From contig CAMNML010000003.1 in NCBI GenBank assembly GCA_946544685.1, forward strand, positions 1 to 64,000: DNA of 64,000 bases, given 5' to 3'. The notes under the pieces were generated by a model. The model did no database searches. It was not told the DNA's origin and saw only the letters and a program-made list of their open reading frames with translations. Source of the DNA: an uncultured Caryophanales bacterium. GTDB lineage: Bacteria > Bacillota_I > Bacilli_A > RF39 > UBA660. The first letter of the stretch is position 1. Every line of letters starts with the position of its first letter. This document shows, in pieces, positions 55,472 through 62,745 of the stretch. Both the position numbers and the translations under genes were made by a program.

Positions 55472-56068
55472 TTAATTATTATTTTTTCTTTTCTTATATA
55501 AATATGTTCCACCAGCAATTGTTCCTAATCCTAGGATAGTACTTACAGGATCACTTTCTTCATTTGAGTTTTCATCTGCTTTATTATTTGAATAATCGTT
55601 AGATTTTTTTGTATTCTCTGTAATATTTTCACTTTTATCTTCCTCTATAATTTTATATTTGCAACTTCCATCATCCTGATTTGCATTCGGATTATAATTT
55701 TCAGCTGATATATCTGTGCATCCTAATATATTATATAAGCAGGTACCATTATCTTGATTTGCTGATGAATTATAGTTTATTGCATTTGGATCTGTACAGC
55801 CATAAACGTAGTATACACAACTACCATCATTTTGATTTGCTGATGAATTATAATTACTTGCACTTGAATCTGTACATCCATATACTGCTGGTGGTGTACA
55901 TGTACATGTTTTGCTTAAAGTTCCATCATTACATACTTGTATTCCGGTTGCACTACAACCACTTACTCCACCATGATGTGAGCAGCATCCACTTCTTGCA
56001 TATACCCTTATTGGTATAAAGGCCACTATAGATATAAATATTGCCCTGCTTATTCTTCTAATACTCAT
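55472..56068 (-). CDS. Surface protein with three GCTD...DGSC repeats
   Basis: 198 residues. N-terminal signal (RAIFISIVAFIPIRVYA), a Cys-rich head (SGCCSHHGGVSGC), then three ~26-residue repeats at ~63-87, 88-113 and 115-138 (consensus GCTDxxAxNYNxxANQxxGxC), an acidic Ser/Asn linker and a C-terminal hydrophobic segment (ILGLGTIAGGTYLY) with KKRKNNN that anchors it. Such Cys repeats are common in Bacteroidota surface proteins, unusual here. Likely a metal- or ligand-binding surface protein. Confidence 0.75.
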   Translation of the reverse strand: MSIRRISRAIFISIVAFIPIRVYARSGCCSHHGGVSGCSATGIQVCNDGTLSKTCTCTPPAVYGCTDSSASNYNSSANQNDGSCVYYVYGCTDPNAINYNSSANQDNGTCLYNILGCTDISAENYNPNANQDDGSCKYKIIEEDKSENITENTKKSNDYSNNKADENSNEESDPVSTILGLGTIAGGTYLYKKRKNNN

Positions 56069-56086
56069 ATTTACACTCCTAACTAC

Positions 56087-56131
56087 TAAAAAAACGCTAA
56101 TACAAAAACTCTTTCAAGCCTGTACTAGCGC
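56087..56131 (-). terminator. Terminator-like hairpin after NUDIX gene
   Basis: Stem CGCTAATAC (56095-56103) / GTACTAGCG (56122-56130), T run on the minus strand. Confidence 0.55.
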
Positions 56132-56194
56132 TTACTGATTAAATAATATCATATTTTGTCGAATTTTGTCTACTGATATTATTAAATATTAATT

Positions 56195-56641
56195 TTAATC
56201 TATTAATTTATATCCTAGTTTTTCTATTTCTAGTTTTGCAATATCTGATAATTCTCTTTTTTTTAATTTATTTATTTCATAGAATTCTGCACCTAAGGAA
56301 TCATCATTTATATCATTTATTGATATATTTTTTTTTATTTCATTTTGATATTTTTTTATTTTATAGAAGAATCCTATATGATGTCCTTGTTCTAGTTCTC
56401 CTTTATGTGTCCATTCTAGTGTTATTGAGTTTCCATCAAATAATTCATATTCTATAACTTTTATTCCTATTTCTTCTTCTAGTTCTCTTATTAGTGTTGT
56501 TTCTGGTTTTTCTCCCCATTCTATTGTTCCACCTGGTAAGTCTAGTTTACCATTGTATGGTCCTCCAACTTTTTTTATTAATACTATTTTATCATTTTCT
56601 ATTATTATTCCATATGATCCAATATGTTTAAATTGTTTCAT
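56195..56641 (-). CDS. NUDIX hydrolase
   Basis: 148 residues. Complete Nudix box GGTIEWGEKPETTLIREL with EEEIGI following (Gx5Ex7REUxEExGU). N-terminal SYGIIIENDKIVLIKKVGG and the YGPYNGKLDLPGG-type entry are typical of small ADP-ribose/mutT-type members. It hydrolyses a nucleoside diphosphate linked to another moiety; substrate unknown. Confidence 0.9.
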   Translation of the reverse strand: MKQFKHIGSYGIIIENDKIVLIKKVGGPYNGKLDLPGGTIEWGEKPETTLIRELEEEIGIKVIEYELFDGNSITLEWTHKGELEQGHHIGFFYKIKKYQNEIKKNISINDINDDSLGAEFYEINKLKKRELSDIAKLEIEKLGYKLID

Positions 56642-56682
56642 TTATCACCACTTCTTTTATATAGATTATAACAAATTTAAAA

Positions 56683-56706
56683 TAAAAAGAGAATTAAATT
56701 CTCTTA
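56683..56706 (-). terminator. Terminator of the 56704 gene
   Basis: Stem AAGAGAAT/ATTCTCTT with T tract on the minus strand; same stem as at 52773. Confidence 0.65.
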
Positions 56707-57651
56707 ACTATGCTTTATTGTTGATAGCATTTTACTTTTTTCCTTATCTCGTTCTTCATTTGTTATTGGTAATCCATATATCAATCTTTCTTCTAGAGAA
56801 TAATTTTGCTTTGATTTGAGTACTGCTTTAGCTTCATCAGGATCATACCAATTAAAAAATTCTAAAATATCTTCATTTCCAATTCCTCTTAAATAATGAA
56901 TTGTGGGAGATATTATACCATCTTTGTATCCTCTAAACATACTATCTATTTTACCAACATACAAGAATTTGATTACTCTATTTGGACTTCTTTCTAGGCT
57001 ATTTAATATATCTATTAGTTGTTGATGTGATCTGATTTCCGCTAATCGTTCTTGCGGTGCATATATATAAAATTCATCAATCTTTTTTTGTAATTTTTGA
57101 ATTAGATATTCTATATATTCTTTGTTTTCTCTAATAAAGTTATCTATTTCTCCTATTTTTATATTTCCTTCAATACTTGGTGTATTACTATATAATAGTA
57201 TTCTTGCCTCCATATTATGGGATGTTTGGATAATTTTCTTTTGATTTGCATGTTCTAATTCATGTAATATTATTTGAGTGATTACTGAATTAATATATTG
57301 ATACTGTTCTAGACTTGATGGAAATAAATGTAAATAAGTATCTTGTGACTCCTTAATTTTAAATTCAATGCCCTCTAATGATATTTTAATACAGCTACCG
57401 TCATATGTTGCAATTGGATTACTATTTTTTTGTTCATTAGTTTGGATTTCGAATGTCTTTACTATTTCATATTTTCTAACATACTCCACTAATTCGCGTC
57501 CATTTATGACAGTATCTATTACTCTGCGTATATAGTCTTCATCTACAGTTTTTCTATTTATTGAATAATCATATAATAATTTTGCTAATCTATACTGCAT
57601 CATTTCTAAATTATATTGTTCATCTTCAGACATTGTTTGAGTTATTGACAT
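56704..57651 (-). CDS. HExxH metallopeptidase-like protein
   Basis: 315 residues, soluble. ITQIILHELEHANQKKI carries a zinc HExxH motif (HELEH), with further acidic helices (RLAEIRSHQQL). Otherwise helical with no second domain recognised. Family unknown to me; could be a zinc peptidase. Start lies before the next operon; preceding AGGTGGG ribosome-binding site. Confidence 0.55.
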   Translation of the reverse strand: MSITQTMSEDEQYNLEMMQYRLAKLLYDYSINRKTVDEDYIRRVIDTVINGRELVEYVRKYEIVKTFEIQTNEQKNSNPIATYDGSCIKISLEGIEFKIKESQDTYLHLFPSSLEQYQYINSVITQIILHELEHANQKKIIQTSHNMEARILLYSNTPSIEGNIKIGEIDNFIRENKEYIEYLIQKLQKKIDEFYIYAPQERLAEIRSHQQLIDILNSLERSPNRVIKFLYVGKIDSMFRGYKDGIISPTIHYLRGIGNEDILEFFNWYDPDEAKAVLKSKQNYSLEERLIYGLPITNEERDKEKSKMLSTIKHS

Positions 57652-57701
57652 GGATCATCCCACCTTTTTTTCGTATATACTATCATATTTGGGAATATGT
57701 G

Positions 57702-58085
57702 TCAATTTTGTTCTTCATCATATTTTATACCTAAGTTATTTCTTACTTCATTTAGTTTTTTAGATGCATATGTTCTAGCGTTATTTGCGCCACTTTCTAG
57801 TATTTTTAATAATTCTTTGCTATATCTATATTTCTTATATTTTTCTTGTATTGGAAGAATAAATTCTTCTAGGATATTTGCTAAATCATTTTTAAATTCT
57901 TTATAGTTTTTATCTTTATACATATCTTCTATTTCTTTTATTGTTTTATTTGTTATTGATGAATATATTGATATTAAGTTAGATATTCCTGGTTTATTAA
58001 TTTCATCATAGATTTACAGGTAATACTTTCTAATATAATTTAATTGTTCTAAAACAAAGTCTTTATATTCTTTTGTTGTTGCCAT
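57702..58085 (-). pseudogene. Fused remnant: TfoX-like start plus trpS C-terminus
   Basis: From ATG 58083-58085 (after AGGAG) the frame gives MATTKEYKDFVLEQLNYI, similar to the start of TfoX N-terminal domain proteins, then TAA at 58014-58016. Downstream in the same frame: NKPGISNLISIYSSITNKTI, FKNDLANILEEFI and LESGANNARTYASKKLNEV, the C-terminal end of tryptophanyl-tRNA synthetase. The ATG at 57921-57923 gives an isolated 73-codon frame. It looks like two decayed genes joined by a deletion. Confidence 0.6.
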
Positions 58086-58094
58086 TTTAAACTC

Positions 58095-58436
58095 CTATTC
58101 TACTATTTGATATTCATATCTATTATGTATTTTATTATGGTTTTCTCCGTTATCTATATATTTTCCTTTATATGTTATACCAACAGTATATTTAGGATTT
58201 ACTTTTTCAAATTTTTCTCCTTTTATTTCAATTGGAGAAGTTACTTCAAATACATATACTGTCTTTTGTTTATGGTGACTTCCTCTTACTCCTTTTTTAT
58301 AAACATCTATACATTTTGCTTCAAAGTCCATACCATTTTTTATTATATTTGATTTTTCTTTCATAGTTATTATTACAAATAGTCCTATTAACAATATTGA
58401 TGTGAGTGTAATAGTAATAAATATTTTATTTTTCAT
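58095..58436 (-). CDS. Membrane-anchored hypothetical protein, 113 aa
   Basis: N-terminal membrane anchor (FITITLTSILLIGLFVIIT) and a small outward beta domain (DFEAKCIDVYKKG, TVYVFEVTSPIEIKGEKF). Starts inside the end of the 58426 lipoprotein gene (overlap of 11 bases), so coupled to it. Function unknown. Confidence 0.5.
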   Translation of the reverse strand: MKNKIFITITLTSILLIGLFVIITMKEKSNIIKNGMDFEAKCIDVYKKGVRGSHHKQKTVYVFEVTSPIEIKGEKFEKVNPKYTVGITYKGKYIDNGENHNKIHNRYEYQIVE

Positions 58437-58860
58437 GATTATCTTCCTTTATTTTAACATTTATATTTTCATTATCTAAATTTTCTAAATTATCTATATG
58501 TCCTATTTTTGTATAACTATAACTTGTATCAAATGATTTATAGAATATTACTAAACAATTATTTCCATAAAGCATTACATCTCCTGCATTAATTCTTTTA
58601 GGATTAGATGAATTTGTTGGTAATGATTTATCTAAATATACATATTTTTCATTGCCATTTAGTTCTTTCATATTTAATTCTAGAGGTAACATATTAATAA
58701 AACTTTTTACTGTTTCATTATCTTCTAAATCAATTATAAATTCTTTTTCATCTATTACTATTTTCACTGAACTTTCCACCTCTTTTACATTATCTTTATT
58801 ACATCCAACAATGAATAATGAAACTATTACCAATAAAATGTATAATGTCTTTATTTTCAT
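58426..58860 (-). CDS. Cyclophilin-like fold lipoprotein
   Basis: 144 residues, lipobox IVGC (VSLFIVGCNKDN). Mature part matches the cyclophilin-like (PF18050-type) pattern: FIIDLEDNETVKSFINMLPL, MKELNGNEKYVYL, RINAGDVMLYGNNCLVIFY, SFDTSYSYTKIGHID. Members lack known enzymatic activity. Encodes the coupled 113-residue neighbour downstream. Confidence 0.75.
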   Translation of the reverse strand: MKIKTLYILLVIVSLFIVGCNKDNVKEVESSVKIVIDEKEFIIDLEDNETVKSFINMLPLELNMKELNGNEKYVYLDKSLPTNSSNPKRINAGDVMLYGNNCLVIFYKSFDTSYSYTKIGHIDNLENLDNENINVKIKEDNHEK

Positions 58861-58888
58861 GTCTTCAACTCCTATATTTATTATACCA

Positions 58889-58918
58889 TAAAAATAGCAG
58901 CTTTTTTTATCTGCTACT
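58889..58918 (-). terminator. Terminator above the 58860 gene
   Basis: Stem TAGCAG (58895-58900) / CTGCTA (58911-58916), T tract on the minus strand after the 58953 gene. Confidence 0.7.
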
Positions 58919-58952
58919 TAAATCTAAATATCTTAATCTTCCGACTATCTTT

Positions 58953-59438
58953 TTATAAAAGGAAATGTATAATTAATCCAGCCAAAGAACAGATTATTAG
59001 TGCTAATGATTCCCCTATAAAAAATCCTTTTATATGAAACCAATAATTGTGATATTCATCTACCATATCTTCTGTTCCTTTAAATACAAAATGTTTATCA
59101 TGACAAAACCATATTATATCAAGTACAACAGCATCCCATAAATTAACTATTGTCCATAGTAAAAAACTATAACCAAAGCTTTCCAAAAATGTTTCATATC
59201 CATTTACATAACGTAATAAAACACATAATATTATTAGGAATAAAATCGAAGCAAAAATTTTTGCAACTATTTTATTTTCTTGAGTTGGAATTTTGTCTTT
59301 ATATTCTTTTAATGTTTTTACTCTTTCTTGAATTTTAGAAGGATAATTATATAAAATCTTAATTGGTTCTCTAGACATTATATAAACCATTATAGTAAAT
59401 ATTAAACACAATACTACACTTTCAATAATTAATATCAT
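58953..59438 (-). CDS. Hypothetical membrane protein, 161 aa
   Basis: Four hydrophobic segments with a short basic loop (SKIQERVKTLKEYKDK), and residues WDAVVLDIIWFCHDKHF, WFHIKGFFIGESLALI in the last two. Not recognised. Ends in a terminator; unlinked neighbours. Confidence 0.5.
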   Translation of the reverse strand: MILIIESVVLCLIFTIMVYIMSREPIKILYNYPSKIQERVKTLKEYKDKIPTQENKIVAKIFASILFLIILCVLLRYVNGYETFLESFGYSFLLWTIVNLWDAVVLDIIWFCHDKHFVFKGTEDMVDEYHNYWFHIKGFFIGESLALIICSLAGLIIHFLL

Positions 59439-59468
59439 TTTATCAACTCCTATAATTAATTATAACAT

Positions 59469-59494
59469 AAAAGAACGAATTTTCGTCCGTTCTG
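59469..59494 (-). terminator. Terminator of the 59513 gene
   Basis: Stem AGAACG/CGTTCT, T run on the minus strand. Confidence 0.65.
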
Positions 59495-59512
59495 TATATC
59501 TTAATCTTTCGA

Positions 59513-60088
59513 TTATTTTGTTAATTCTAGTTTTTTAAATTGTTTAAATTTATTCTTACCATAAACAAACTTTTTATCATTTGTATTTTCTGGTAATTCT
59601 ATTACTTCAAGAATATAATCATGAATATTAACCAATAATTTTAAACCATCTTTTTTAATTAAATAATATGGTGTTGTATCATTTAGTGCATCTACAGTTT
59701 CCATTGCACCAGCACCAATTATAAAGTCACTTACTACTCTAGCAAGTTTTCCTTTGTTTTCACTTCTTAATAACTCATAAATTTCCCAAGGTTCAGTATA
59801 ATAGTCCTTTAATATTTGTTTATAACCTTTTCCATTCATTTCGTATTTATCTTTATCTAATTCTTTCTTCATAGATAAAGCTGGTAATGAATTATCATTA
59901 TCTAATAAATAATCAACTGTAAGATTAAATACTTTTGATAATTCTTGTAAATTACTTACATCTGGAAGTCCTTCATCACTTTCCCATTTAGTTATTGCTT
60001 GTCTTGAAACATTCATTATTTCAGCAAGACTTTCTTGAGATAATCCAAATCTTTTTCTTATCTCTTTTAATTTTTGACCTAATGTCAT
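59513..60088 (-). CDS. XRE-family transcriptional regulator
   Basis: 191 residues. HTH (residues ~5-60): GQKLKEIRKRFGLSQESLAE, MNVSRQAITKWESDEG, LPDVSNLQELSKVFNLTVD. The C-terminal half is a separate alpha/beta region (YKQILKDYYTEPWEIYELL, VVSDFIIGAGAMETVDAL). Cytoplasmic. Terminator immediately downstream. Targets unknown. Confidence 0.85.
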   Translation of the reverse strand: MTLGQKLKEIRKRFGLSQESLAEIMNVSRQAITKWESDEGLPDVSNLQELSKVFNLTVDYLLDNDNSLPALSMKKELDKDKYEMNGKGYKQILKDYYTEPWEIYELLRSENKGKLARVVSDFIIGAGAMETVDALNDTTPYYLIKKDGLKLLVNIHDYILEVIELPENTNDKKFVYGKNKFKQFKKLELTK

Positions 60089-60209
60089 AATATCTCCTTC
60101 TTTCTGACTTTAATTCTACATTGATGTTTCATTTAATAACAGCAACATTACTTTACATTTATGCTACTTATCGTAGCAATCAATATATCTATATAATATT
60201 TTACCACAG

Positions 60210-60234
60210 AAAAAGAGAATTTTTACATTCTCTT
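60210..60234 (-). terminator. Terminator of the 60241 gene
   Basis: Stem AGAGAAT/ATTCTCT and T tract on the minus strand. Confidence 0.65.
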
Positions 60235-60240
60235 AATATC

Positions 60241-61236
60241 TTAATCTTCCGAACACTTTAAAATATTTGGTTCTATATACCTTTGTATAAAATCAACTCT
60301 ATCAAAAACTAATGGCTTAAATGTAGATGTTACTGCTATAACAATATTTTTATCACTATTAATATATATTACATTACCACTATCGCCAATAGCTGAGTAT
60401 ATTTTCTTTTTATCATCTATAATCCACCATAAATAACCATATTGCATAAATGCAAATTTCTCATCACATTTTAAATATGGTGTAGTACTTTGTTCAATCC
60501 ATTTTTCTGATACTATTTGTTTATTGTTATATTTTCCTTTATTTAGACACATTTGTCCTATTTTAGCTAAATCTATAGCCGACAAACATAATCCAAATCC
60601 TGCTGTTGCTATTCCGTCAGGATCACAAAACCATCCGTTTTCTTTTGGTAATTTTGATGTTACAAAATCTATATGTTCTTCTTTATCTTTTACTGTATAA
60701 CTTTTTCTAGCTTCTATATCAAGTGGTTTAAAAAGATATCTGTTTGCAAATTCTAATGTAGTCATTTGACTTACTTTGGTTATTATACTGCTTAATATAT
60801 GGATGCCTAATGATGTATATTTAAACTCTCCTGTTATTCCACTTTTCCCACCAAGTAAATCAAGATCTGCCTTTGTCCAATCATCACTCATACATACTTT
60901 AGACCATGGTTCTGATTTAAATTTATAAGGTGCTGTCATAGTAAGTAAGTTATAAAGTGTTATTTCTTGTATTGTTTTCTCTCCTCTTTTTATTTCATAA
61001 TTAGGAAAAAAATCTAATACTTTTTGATTAACACTTTCTATCATTCCTTTATCAATTGCAATTCCAATAAGTAAAGATATAATGCTTTTGGTTACTGATG
61101 CAATATGAACATTATCAGTTGATTTAAACTCATTCCAAGTATCGCTATAAACAATTTTATTATTCTTAATTGCCACTATCTGACATATATTAGATTGTTG
61201 TTCTTTTACAAGGTTATGAATTTCATCTTTATTCAT
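60241..61236 (-). CDS. Serine hydrolase of the beta-lactamase/PBP family
   Basis: 331 residues, no signal, so cytoplasmic. Catalytic SVTK (Ser47, Lys50), Tyr in FKYTSLGIHIL, and a GDSGNVIY third motif. Layout of class C beta-lactamase-type esterases/peptidases. Role could be peptide or ester hydrolysis; no beta-lactam resistance implied. Confidence 0.85.
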   Translation of the reverse strand: MNKDEIHNLVKEQQSNICQIVAIKNNKIVYSDTWNEFKSTDNVHIASVTKSIISLLIGIAIDKGMIESVNQKVLDFFPNYEIKRGEKTIQEITLYNLLTMTAPYKFKSEPWSKVCMSDDWTKADLDLLGGKSGITGEFKYTSLGIHILSSIITKVSQMTTLEFANRYLFKPLDIEARKSYTVKDKEEHIDFVTSKLPKENGWFCDPDGIATAGFGLCLSAIDLAKIGQMCLNKGKYNNKQIVSEKWIEQSTTPYLKCDEKFAFMQYGYLWWIIDDKKKIYSAIGDSGNVIYINSDKNIVIAVTSTFKPLVFDRVDFIQRYIEPNILKCSED

Positions 61237-61239
61237 AAA

Positions 61240-61592
61240 AAATCAACTCACTTTCATATAACATTATATCATATTTTAAAAATATCAATTGTTCGTAATA
61301 TTACTATTTTACGAACTAATTTAATCTACAAAAATGGAATAATTAATAACCAAATTGAAAAACTTTCATTTTGCGTAGGTAGCTGGGTAGGTAAAATTTT
61401 TGATTTTTTTTAAAAGTCTTCGGATTTTCTTATAAAATAAAGCATAAAAAAAGCGGAGCCTTAGTGGCTCCTTCAGGGTGTCAATTAAAACTAGTCTTCT
61501 TGCTTTTTAAATTTTGTTAAACCTTTGTATTAATTGACTTTCCTTTTTATTTTGTTTTATTATTTTTTACTCATATTTAGATATTTTAGAGC
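61240..61592. other. Gap of ~350 bases without a gene
   Basis: Holds a direct repeat GTAGGTA (61375-61381 and 61387-61393) in a small GC-richer tract, a terminator (61448-61478), and an inverted repeat GTCAATTAA (61480-61488) / TTAATTGAC (61530-61538). No open frame is convincing. Confidence 0.6.
61448..61478 (-). terminator. Terminator of the 61593 gene, duplicated at 62612
   Basis: Stem GGAGCC/GGCTCC followed by a T run on the minus strand; a 31-base tract here recurs exactly at 62612-62642. Confidence 0.8.
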
Positions 61593-62459
61593 CTAAATAG
61601 AGCTTAATTTTTGTTTTTTTAATAAATCTAAAGTCAAAGGAATATTATTTAGATCATCCATCATCTTTCCGTTATCTGATATATCCTCTACAATACGTGT
61701 TTGAGGATATTCAGATAAAAATTCATTAATTGGAATTCTCATTGACAAAGGTGTTGGTTCTAATCCCAACATTTCTGAATAAATTAAATCTCTCGTAATA
61801 TCTTCGACAAAATAATCATCAGCTATCTTGTATATTACTGTCCAGTGAATAATATTATTTTTAAAAGAAACTAACATTTTATTTGGTATACCTATTTTTG
61901 TAAGCTCATCACTTATTCTCATCGAAAATGTAGTACAAACTCCTTTTTTATCTTGTTTTGTTCTTTTTATATCTTGATTCTTAATTTCAAAAGCAGTTAA
62001 ACCATTGTTTCTATCTAATTTTTTTTCTTCAAATGCATATTCTTCATCATATACTATTTCTGTTATTAATATTTTATATAATTTATCAAATTCATTATAT
62101 TCATCTTCACTTCCACCTACTGAATTTGTAAATTCATCAATAAAATTCAAATTAGATCTTATCTTTGTATTTTCAACATCATAAAAAACTTCATCATCCA
62201 TAAAATGATTCGACATTATAAATTCTTTACATGAATTACGTTTAGGTAGTGGTTCTAATAAATAATTTAATTCTTTCATAAAATATTTATTATCCTTAAA
62301 TAATTCTATAGCCTCTGAAACAGTTATACCCTCTTTTATAATATCTCCTATTTTAACATATAATAATCCTTTGCTAGAATTAATCCAATATACATGTGGA
62401 TAATTTAGATTATCCTTATTTTCATTTCTTAGTTTTTCAATTTCATTCCATAAAGACAT
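61593..62459 (-). CDS. Transglutaminase-like protein
   Basis: Start at ATG 62457-62459 after AGAGGTG; frame extends to 62504. ~288 residues. Core motifs Cys in KKGVCTTFSMRISDEL, His in KNNIIHWTVIYKI, Asp in YFVEDITRDL form a triad. No signal. Bracketed by repeated terminators and three TTTAGGCTCT copies, so it may be an inserted cassette. Substrate unknown. Confidence 0.65.
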   Translation of the reverse strand: MSLWNEIEKLRNENKDNLNYPHVYWINSSKGLLYVKIGDIIKEGITVSEAIELFKDNKYFMKELNYLLEPLPKRNSCKEFIMSNHFMDDEVFYDVENTKIRSNLNFIDEFTNSVGGSEDEYNEFDKLYKILITEIVYDEEYAFEEKKLDRNNGLTAFEIKNQDIKRTKQDKKGVCTTFSMRISDELTKIGIPNKMLVSFKNNIIHWTVIYKIADDYFVEDITRDLIYSEMLGLEPTPLSMRIPINEFLSEYPQTRIVEDISDNGKMMDDLNNIPLTLDLLKKQKLSSI

Positions 62460-62611
62460 ATTGTCACCTCTATTATAATATAACATTTTTATAATAATTG
62501 TCAATTTATATCGTCACATTTTACTTACACCATATTTATTTTAAGAAGAAAACAGAGCCTAAATTAGAGCCTAAATCATTTTTAAAGTTCCAAAACACCT
62601 TTTTTTTATAC

Positions 62612-62642
62612 AAAAAGCGGAGCCTTAGTGGCTCCTTCAGGG
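62612..62642 (-). terminator. Terminator of recG, copy of 61448
   Basis: Same 31-base tract with GGAGCC/GGCTCC stem and T run (minus strand). Confidence 0.75.
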
Positions 62643-62657
62643 GGTTTTGGTTGAACA

Positions 62658-62705
62658 TTCTTATACCTATTAAGATATGAGAATATTCGCGTGAACTATT
62701 CACGC
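62658..62705. other. Two hairpins below recG
   Basis: TTCTTATA (62658-62665) / TATGAGAA (62676-62683), then a perfect palindrome GCGTGAA-CTA-TTCACGC (62689-62705). No T tract in the stems themselves; may be an operator or RNA element. Confidence 0.5.
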
Positions 62706-62745
62706 TAGTATAATTATATATTGTTTATTTTATTTTGTCAATATG

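Noticed and set aside
55680..55890. CRISPR-like repeated DNA
   Set aside because: Repeats encode the DGSC protein repeats with diverged DNA; no spacers or cas genes.
61195..61413. 72-codon plus-strand frame
   Set aside because: Overlaps the 60241 hydrolase start and noncoding gap; hydrophobic shadow without a site.
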